This document shows, one piece after another, positions 1-4,195 of a stretch of 7,764 bases of DNA. The notes beneath the pieces are model-generated. The model was not told where the DNA came from, did no database searches, and was given only the letters and a program-made list of their open reading frames with translations. Every line of letters begins with the position of its first letter. Position 1 is the first letter of the stretch. The position numbers and the translations under genes were made by a program. The stretch is from assembly GCA_002307145.1 (NCBI GenBank), contig DBTR01000060.1, forward strand, positions 51,681 through 59,444. The letters run 5' to 3'. The stretch is from Rhodospirillum sp. UBA1311 (GTDB lineage Bacteria > Pseudomonadota > Alphaproteobacteria > Rhodospirillales > Rhodospirillaceae).

Positions 1-408
1 ACCGACGTCGCCGCCCGCGGCATCGACGTGCGCGACATCTCGCACGTGATCAACTTCGACCTGCCGCGCGCCGCCGAGGACTACGTCCACCGCATCGGCC
101 GCACCGGCCGCGCCGGAGCCACCGGTACCGCGATCTCGTTCGCGGGCCGAGACGACAAGGGCCTGGTGATCCGCATCGAGCGCTTCACCCACTCGACCCT
201 CGCGGTCGCCGTGGTGCCGGGGATGGAGCCGCGCCTGCCGCAACGCTCCGCGCCCCACCGCGCCGGTCCGAAGCGCCCGAACAGCTTCCGCAAGGCCGAT
301 GCGCCGCCGCGCGGCGAGCCGAAGCGCGCCTTCAACCGTGATTCCAACGGTCGTCCGGGGCAGCCGCGCCAGGGTGCCCGGGGCGAAGCGGGCCGCAAGC
401 GCGCCTGA
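1..408 (+). CDS. DEAD-box RNA helicase, RhlE-like, C-terminal end (5' partial)
   Basis: This is the last 135 residues of an ATP-dependent RNA helicase whose start lies left of the window. The frame is open from base 1. It begins inside helicase motif V (TDVAARGID, residues 1-9), then VINFDLP (residues 16-22) and motif VI (HRIGRTGR, residues 30-37), which binds ATP phosphates and couples hydrolysis to unwinding. The RecA2 domain ends near residue 75. A 60-residue tail rich in Arg, Lys, Pro and Gly follows, typical of RhlE-type proteins, where such tails bind RNA nonspecifically. The family remodels structured RNA in ribosome assembly and mRNA decay in the cytoplasm. The stretch from motif VI through the RIERFT segment (residues 58-63) resembles the RhlE branch. 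The exact paralogue cannot be fixed without the N-terminal half, so no symbol is given. A strong terminator lies 22 bp after the stop. Confidence 0.93.
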   Translation, partial: TDVAARGIDVRDISHVINFDLPRAAEDYVHRIGRTGRAGATGTAISFAGRDDKGLVIRIERFTHSTLAVAVVPGMEPRLPQRSAPHRAGPKRPNSFRKADAPPRGEPKRAFNRDSNGRPGQPRQGARGEAGRKRA

Positions 409-429
409 TCCGGTAATCCGCGAATACAG

Positions 430-464
430 AAAAAGCCGCGCCCGGTTCCGGGCGCGGCTTTTTT
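430..464. terminator. Bidirectional intrinsic terminator between convergent genes
   Basis: A perfect inverted repeat pairs 435-445 with 448-458, 11 G/C-only pairs around TT; the real loop is probably GTTC. It is flanked by five A (430-434) and six T (459-464). Read on + it ends the helicase transcript 22 bp after its stop. Read on - it gives the same hairpin followed by five U and ends the Cache-protein transcript. The convergent gene layout fits a shared terminator. Confidence 0.93.
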
Positions 465-465
465 C

Positions 466-507
466 ATCGAAGGCCGGTTACTTCATATCGAAGGCCGGTT
501 ACTTCAT
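466..507. repeat. Perfect 21-bp tandem duplication at the 3' end of the Cache gene
   Basis: Two identical adjacent 21-bp units occupy 466-486 and 487-507. On the - strand each unit begins ATG AAG TAA, the last two codons and stop of the Cache-domain gene, followed by 12 non-coding bases. The gene uses the stop in the right-hand unit (499-501). The left-hand unit is a second in-frame copy of Met-Lys-stop with no apparent function. The exact identity suggests a recent slippage or duplication event. Confidence 0.95.
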
Positions 508-996
508 GTAGTAGCCGCAGGCGACGAACAGGTTGTCGACGCGCAGCACGTAGGTGCTCTTGCGGCGGAGCTTCTTGCTTTTCGGTTCGGTATCGATGTA
601 GTCGACCCAGCCGACCGAATCCGTCCGTGCGGTGTTGACCAGCTCGCGGCCATAGGCGACGCCGTTGAAGTCGCGCTCGGAGAGGAAGGACTTGCCGACC
701 TGCCGGGGATTGTGGGGGTTGGCGAGCATCGTGCCGTTCAGGCTCATCGCGAAGACGTAGAGGCTGCCTTGCACCAGTTCGCTATGCGGGTCGGAGATTT
801 CCTTCAGCGCCTTTTCCCGGCCTTCGTCGCGCACCATCGCGGCGGCGCGCTCGGCCAGCGCCTTGGCCACCGCCGGCGAACCGAGATCCTCGATGCTCTG
901 GCCGGTGCGGTGGTTGAGCAGGCCAAGCCCTGACGCGGCGGCCAGCAATGGGCCGCCGACCACGGCGGTCAGCAGCAGGATACGCAACAGCTTCAT
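499..996 (-). CDS. Exported single-Cache-domain (sCache_2-like) protein
   Basis: A 165-residue protein with an N-terminal hydrophobic segment (about residues 2-24, after MKLLR), read as a signal peptide or membrane anchor. The AAAS stretch near residues 19-22 could be a cleavage site. The rest resembles a small periplasmic Cache ligand-binding domain: a leading helix (residues 40-68), the VFAMSLNGTMLANP strand pair (81-94), VGKSF (100-104) and the closing GWVDY ... KSTYV ... FVACGYY pattern (129-163). Cache domains usually sense small molecules in chemoreceptors and histidine kinases. Here no output domain is attached and no kinase gene is adjacent, so the partner and ligand are unknown. The start at 996 was chosen because a GGGAG ribosome binding site precedes it and the signal peptide begins there. 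An upstream in-frame ATG at 1053 would add 19 non-hydrophobic residues and lies within the predicted promoter-to-leader interval. Confidence 0.85.
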   Translation of the reverse strand: MKLLRILLLTAVVGGPLLAAASGLGLLNHRTGQSIEDLGSPAVAKALAERAAAMVRDEGREKALKEISDPHSELVQGSLYVFAMSLNGTMLANPHNPRQVGKSFLSERDFNGVAYGRELVNTARTDSVGWVDYIDTEPKSKKLRRKSTYVLRVDNLFVACGYYMK

Positions 997-1005
997 CGCG
1001 CCAGT

Positions 1006-1010
1006 CTCCC
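1006..1010 (-). promoter_or_regulatory. Ribosome binding site that fixes the Cache-gene start
   Basis: GGGAG on the - strand lies 9 nt before the ATG at 996-994. It supports this start over the in-frame ATG at 1053. Confidence 0.7.
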
Positions 1011-1043
1011 GGATGTCGCCCGCCGGATCAGGCGAACGACTCA

Positions 1044-1072
1044 AGTGTAGCAAAATCCGGCGCGAATATCAG
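1044..1072 (-). promoter_or_regulatory. Candidate sigma-70-type promoter of the Cache gene
   Basis: On the - strand CTGATA (1072-1067) and TACACT (1049-1044) are separated by 17 bp, each matching the consensus hexamers at 4 of 6 positions. The -35 box contains the TGA stop codon of the upstream epimerase gene. Transcription would start near 1037, giving a leader of about 40 nt. It suggests the Cache gene is transcribed on its own as well as by any read-through. Confidence 0.42.
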
Positions 1073-2004
1073 CGTGTTGAAAACATCCGCGCCAGTTGCG
1101 CGATTTGCGGGCATTGCGGCGCCCAGCCGAGCGCGGCGCGGGCGTGGGCGGTATCGACGACGAGATCGCCGAACAATCCTTCCGCCAGCGACTTTCGCCC
1201 CGCCATCCGCGCCGCCGCCGCCATCCACGACGCGGGCACCGGCAGCAGCAAAGGCCGCTTCTCCATCAGCCGTGCCAGGGTCCTGACCAGCTCGGTGGTG
1301 CTGGTGACCTCCGTGTCGGCGACCACGAACGCCTGGTTCGCCGCCGCCGGATGCACGAGGCAGAGGGCAAGGAAGTCCACTAGCGTCTCCAGCCCGACCA
1401 TACTGCGGCGGTTGTTCACCCAGCCCAGCGGCAGCGGCAGGCCGCTTTGCACCAGTTTCACCAGCCGCGCGAAGTTGCCCCGCGCCCCCGGCCCGTACAC
1501 CAGCGGCGGCCGCACGATCGTCAATGCCATCGGACCGTCGGCGCAGATTTCGCGCAAATCCCGCTCCGCGTCTGCCTTCGATTGCGCATACGGCGTTTCC
1601 GGCGCGACCGGCGAAGCCTCGGAAATCGCGCCCGCGCCGCTCTCCAGCCCGTGCACCCCGATGCTGCTGACGAAGACGAACCGCCTTACCCCCGCCGCGC
1701 GCGCCGCCTCGCCCAAGCGCCGCGCCGCCACCCGGTTGACCGCCTGGAACAGCGGCGCGGGGTCGCCGCTCTCCTTCAGCACATGCGCGCGACCCGCCAG
1801 ATGCACCACCGCCTCGCACCCGGCCACGGCCTCGGTCCAATCCGTCTCCGCCCCAAGATCGCCGACCGCGACAATCTCCGCTGCTCCGGCGACATCGGTG
1901 CCCGGATTGCGCACCGCCGCACGCACGGTCAGGCCGCGCGCCGCCAGTTCGGCGATCAAAGCGCCGCCGATGAAGCCGGTCGCGCCGGTGACGAGGATGG
2001 TCAT
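1069..2004 (-). CDS. NAD-dependent epimerase/dehydratase, extended SDR (WbpV/UDP-glucose 4-epimerase-like)
   Basis: A 311-residue extended short-chain dehydrogenase/reductase. The Rossmann fold opens with TGATGFIG (residues 6-13), the GxxGxxG NAD(P)-binding motif. A conserved HLAGRAHV segment (68-75), the VSSIGVHG strand with the catalytic Ser region (112-119) and the Tyr-xxx-Lys pair (Tyr139, Lys143 in YAQSK) follow. RPPLVYGPGARGNF (165-178) and NNRRSMVGLETLVDF (197-211) are typical of the subgroup that includes WbpV, which acts on nucleotide-linked sugars for O-antigen or exopolysaccharide synthesis. Family and fold are clear; the exact substrate is inference. No glycosyltransferase is adjacent, so its pathway is not shown by context. 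The start at 2004 is preceded by a good ribosome binding site and places the Gly-rich motif at the usual distance; the in-frame ATG at 2064 would fall inside a hairpin of the leader. Confidence 0.93.
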   Translation of the reverse strand: MTILVTGATGFIGGALIAELAARGLTVRAAVRNPGTDVAGAAEIVAVGDLGAETDWTEAVAGCEAVVHLAGRAHVLKESGDPAPLFQAVNRVAARRLGEAARAAGVRRFVFVSSIGVHGLESGAGAISEASPVAPETPYAQSKADAERDLREICADGPMALTIVRPPLVYGPGARGNFARLVKLVQSGLPLPLGWVNNRRSMVGLETLVDFLALCLVHPAAANQAFVVADTEVTSTTELVRTLARLMEKRPLLLPVPASWMAAAARMAGRKSLAEGLFGDLVVDTAHARAALGWAPQCPQIAQLARMFSTR

Positions 2005-2010
2005 GGGGTG

Positions 2011-2015
2011 TCTCC
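2011..2015 (-). promoter_or_regulatory. Ribosome binding site that fixes the epimerase start
   Basis: GGAGA on the - strand lies 6 nt before the ATG at 2004-2002. It favours this start over the in-frame ATG at 2064 and lies outside the two upstream hairpins. Confidence 0.75.
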
Positions 2016-2024
2016 GGTTGAAGG

Positions 2025-2067
2025 CCAGGGCTCTGCCCTGGACTCGCAAAGGGCCGGGGGCCATTTG
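2025..2067. repeat. Two consecutive hairpins in the epimerase leader (REP-like or regulatory)
   Basis: Hairpin A pairs 2025-2031 with 2035-2041: seven perfect pairs (CCAGGGC/GCCCTGG) with loop TCT. Hairpin B pairs 2047-2055 with 2059-2067: nine positions with one mismatch (2051/2063) and loop GGG. They are separated by 5 bp. Such double GC-rich hairpins are common intergenic elements in Rhodospirillales genomes, from recall and not checked by search. They lie between the predicted epimerase promoter and its ribosome binding site, so they would fold in the leader RNA. Confidence 0.7.
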
Positions 2068-2111
2068 TTTTTGCGCGCAGCGCGATAAAGCCCATCACAC
2101 AGCGTGACGGC

Positions 2112-2139
2112 ATGATAGCCGATTCGCGGCGAAAACCAA
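2112..2139 (-). promoter_or_regulatory. Candidate promoter of the epimerase gene
   Basis: On the - strand TTGGTT (2139-2134) and TATCAT (2117-2112) are 16 bp apart, matching the sigma-70 hexamers at 3 and 5 of 6 positions. Transcription would start near 2105 and give a leader of about 100 nt carrying both downstream hairpins. The -35 box overlaps the T-rich tract after the putative htpG terminator, consistent with separate transcription units. Confidence 0.4.
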
Positions 2140-2178
2140 AAACTTAGGGGAGGTCTGGAGGGCCTAAGGGTCCTCCAG
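2132..2178 (-). terminator. Putative htpG 3'-end structure: overlapping hairpins with T-tract, possible pseudoknot
   Basis: Eleven bases after the htpG stop, CTGGAGG (2178-2172) can pair perfectly with CCTCCAG (2161-2155). Within its loop CTTAGG (2168-2163) can pair perfectly with CCTAAG (2148-2143), which is followed at once by TTTTT-GG-TTTT (2142-2132). The second stem is only 6 bp with a 14-nt gap, so it is weak as a classical terminator, but the T-tract position is right. The interleaved pairing has H-type pseudoknot topology. Termination for htpG is the likeliest role. Confidence 0.5.
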
Positions 2179-2188
2179 AATCTTGGCT

Positions 2189-4069
2189 TTACAGTAAGCC
2201 TTTTTCCATTACCGACGTCAGCCGGCGCGAGAACGCGGCGGCGTCGGCGACGGGTTCGCCTTCGACGATGCGGGCCTGGTCGAGGAGGAGCCAGGCGGCG
2301 TCGGCGAAGGCGTCGCCTTCGGCGTGCTGGGCGAGGGCTTTGATCACCGGGTGCTTGGGATTGATTTCGAGCACGCGGTCGGCGTGGGCGCCGGTGCGGT
2401 TGTGGGCTTTGAGCAGGCGTTCCATGTGGAGGCTGACGCCCGCGTCGCCCGAGACCAGGCAGACCGGGCTGGCGGTGAGGCGCTCGGAGGATTTGACCGC
2501 CGAGACCTCGTCGCCGAACACCGCCTTCATCGCGAGCGCGAGGGCGTGGATGTCGGCTTCGGCAGTCGGGTTTTCGTCTTCGGGCTTGGGCTCGGCTTCC
2601 GGCGCGTCGTCCTTGGCCTTGATCTTGGCAAGGTCGCCGCCCGCCATCGCCACCGAGGCGAAGCGGTGCTCCTTGTAGGGCGGCGCCATGGTGGTCCAGA
2701 ACTCGTCGATGGTGTCGGTGAGCAGGAGCACTTCGACCCCCTTGGCGGTGAAGCCTTCGATCTGCGGGTTGGCTTTCAGCGCCGCGACCGAATCGCCGGT
2801 GAGGAAGTAGATCGCCTCCTGGCCCTCGGGCATCGCCGCGACGTAGTCGGCGAGGCTGATCCAGCCGTCGCGCAGCGACGAGCGGAAGCGGCAGAGGTCG
2901 AGGATGGTGGCGCGGCGCTCGAAGTCTTCGTAGATGCCTTCCTTCAGCACCGCGCCGAAGGTTTCCCAGAACTCGGCGTAGCGGGTGGCGTCTTCCGACG
3001 CCTTGCCGATTTCGGCGAGGACGCGGCCGACCAGACCCCGGCCGATCTTGCGTACCAGCGGGTTGTCCTGGAGCATCTCGCGGCTGACGTTGAGCGGCAG
3101 GTCGGGGGTGTCGACGATGCCCTTGAGGAAGCGCAGGTAGGAGGGCACCAGGCCTTCGCAGTCGTCGGTGATGAAGACGCGGCGGACGTAGAGCTTGAGG
3201 CGCTGGCGGCGGTCCGGGTCGAAGAGATCGAACGGCCGGTCGGAGGGGACGAACACCAGGCCGGTGTATTCGATCGCGCCCTCGGCGTGCATGTGGACGG
3301 TGAGCCACGGGTCGTCGAAGGCGTGACCGACGTGGTGGTAGAACTCCTTGTACTGCTCCGGCGTGATCTCCGCCTTCGGCCGGGTCCAGAGCGCGGCGGC
3401 GGCGTTGAGCGTGCGGCTTTCCTCGCCTTCCACCAGAACCACCGGCAAATCGATGTGGTCGGAGTAGGTCTTGACCACGCGAGTGAGGGTTTCCGGCTTC
3501 AAATAGTCGAGGGCGTCGTCCTTCAGGTGCAGCACGATGCGGGTGCCGCGCGGCGCTTCGTCATAAGGTTCGACGGTGAAGTCGCCCTTGCCGTCCGACG
3601 ACCACTTCCAGCCCTGGGCCTCGCCCGCCTTGCGGGTGATCACGTCGACCCGGCCCGCGACCATGAACGCGGCGTAGAAGCCGACGCCGAACTGGCCGAT
3701 CAGGGAGAGGGTCTTTTCGCCGTCGGCCTTCGCGGCTTGGGCGGCCAGCGCCTCGGCGAAGCGCGCCGTGCCCGAGCGGGCGATGGTGCCGAGGTTTTCG
3801 ACGAGGTCGTCGCGGCTCATGCCGATGCCGTTGTCGGCGATGGTCAGGAGCTTCGCGGTTTCGTCGGGGATCAGGCGGACCTTGAACTCGGCGTCGCCTT
3901 CGGTGAGGGCGGGTTCGGTGATCGCGGCGTAGCGCAGGCGATCGCAGGCGTCGGAGGCATTGGAAATCAGCTCGCGCAGGAAGACGTCCTTCTGCGAGTA
4001 GAGGGCATGGACGACGATGTCCAGAAGCTTGGCGACCTCAGCCTGAAAATGCAGGGTTTCCACCGTCAT
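2189..4069 (-). CDS. htpG: Molecular chaperone HtpG (bacterial Hsp90)
   Basis: A complete 626-residue protein, close to the usual bacterial HtpG length. HtpG is a cytoplasmic homodimeric ATPase chaperone that remodels client proteins, with DnaK in E. coli. The N-terminal GHKL ATPase domain (about 1-215) shows FLRELISNASDA (30-41) with catalytic Glu33 and Asn37, the DNGIGM motif (79-84) with nucleotide-binding Asp79, the lid segment GTIARSGT (94-101) and GQFGVGF (125-131). The middle domain contains LPLNVSRE (324-331), whose Arg330 matches the arginine that contacts the ATP gamma-phosphate. The C-terminal dimerisation domain occupies roughly the last 120 residues. An acidic, charged stretch rich in Glu, Asp, Lys and Ala (about 490-515) precedes it. 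The start at 4069 has GAGGA 11 nt upstream. It is divergent from the SUV3-like helicase, and a promoter with sigma-70/sigma-32-like features lies 45-73 bp upstream. Confidence 0.98.
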   Translation of the reverse strand: MTVETLHFQAEVAKLLDIVVHALYSQKDVFLRELISNASDACDRLRYAAITEPALTEGDAEFKVRLIPDETAKLLTIADNGIGMSRDDLVENLGTIARSGTARFAEALAAQAAKADGEKTLSLIGQFGVGFYAAFMVAGRVDVITRKAGEAQGWKWSSDGKGDFTVEPYDEAPRGTRIVLHLKDDALDYLKPETLTRVVKTYSDHIDLPVVLVEGEESRTLNAAAALWTRPKAEITPEQYKEFYHHVGHAFDDPWLTVHMHAEGAIEYTGLVFVPSDRPFDLFDPDRRQRLKLYVRRVFITDDCEGLVPSYLRFLKGIVDTPDLPLNVSREMLQDNPLVRKIGRGLVGRVLAEIGKASEDATRYAEFWETFGAVLKEGIYEDFERRATILDLCRFRSSLRDGWISLADYVAAMPEGQEAIYFLTGDSVAALKANPQIEGFTAKGVEVLLLTDTIDEFWTTMAPPYKEHRFASVAMAGGDLAKIKAKDDAPEAEPKPEDENPTAEADIHALALAMKAVFGDEVSAVKSSERLTASPVCLVSGDAGVSLHMERLLKAHNRTGAHADRVLEINPKHPVIKALAQHAEGDAFADAAWLLLDQARIVEGEPVADAAAFSRRLTSVMEKGLL

Positions 4070-4080
4070 GGTGCGTGCAG

Positions 4081-4107
4081 TCCTCGAAATTCGTGAAAAA
4101 TGGATGA
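4081..4107 (-). promoter_or_regulatory. htpG leader with possible FourU-like RNA thermometer
   Basis: In the predicted htpG leader a run of five U (4100-4096) can pair antiparallel with the ribosome binding site GAGGA (4085-4081) as U-A, U-G, U-G, U-A, U-G, across a 10-nt loop. FourU thermometers pair a U-run with AGGA in this way and melt on heating. The stem is short and weak, so this is a candidate only. The GAGGA itself is the likely htpG ribosome binding site. Confidence 0.3.
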
Positions 4108-4113
4108 GATCGC

Positions 4114-4142
4114 ATGTAAGGGGCGGCAGCCGCCGGTGTCAA
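4114..4142 (-). promoter_or_regulatory. htpG promoter (sigma-70/RpoH-like) with dyad in spacer
   Basis: On the - strand a perfect TTGACA (4142-4137) is followed after 17 bp by TTACAT (4119-4114). The downstream element read as CTTACAT matches the alphaproteobacterial RpoH -10 pattern CYTATNT at all but one position, and the upstream TTG fits both sigma types. Transcription would begin near 4107, about 37 nt before the htpG ATG. The spacer contains the inverted repeat GGCGG-CTG-CCGCC (4122-4134) centred exactly on its midpoint, a possible operator. Confidence 0.6.
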
Positions 4143-4195
4143 TGGCGGGGGATTGGCTCTGGACATTGGCGGCGCGGCACCCCACTCTGCGCGGC

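Noticed and set aside
466..507. CRISPR-like repeat
   Set aside because: Only two directly adjacent copies with no spacers; a plain tandem duplication.
2005..2064. Extended N-terminus of the epimerase from ATG 2064
   Set aside because: It would add 20 residues before the Rossmann Gly-rich motif, is encoded by the hairpin region and lacks a ribosome binding site; ATG 2004 has a good one.
863..2107. 414-codon open frame on + opposite the epimerase gene
   Set aside because: Low-complexity Ala/Ser/Arg/Pro translation with no motifs; a shadow of the SDR gene.
2001..3308. 435-codon open frame on - in another frame of htpG
   Set aside because: Arg/Pro-rich frame-shift translation of htpG with no recognisable domain.
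2324..4096. 590-codon open frame on + opposite htpG
   Set aside because: It mirrors htpG codon structure (mirror-frame Val, Gly, Glu, Asp and Arg runs) and matches no family. htpG itself is unambiguous.
4122..4134. CIRCE/HrcA operator before htpG
   Set aside because: The dyad is a 5-bp GC-only repeat with a 3-bp gap and does not resemble the TTAGCACTC-N9-GAGTGCTAA operator.
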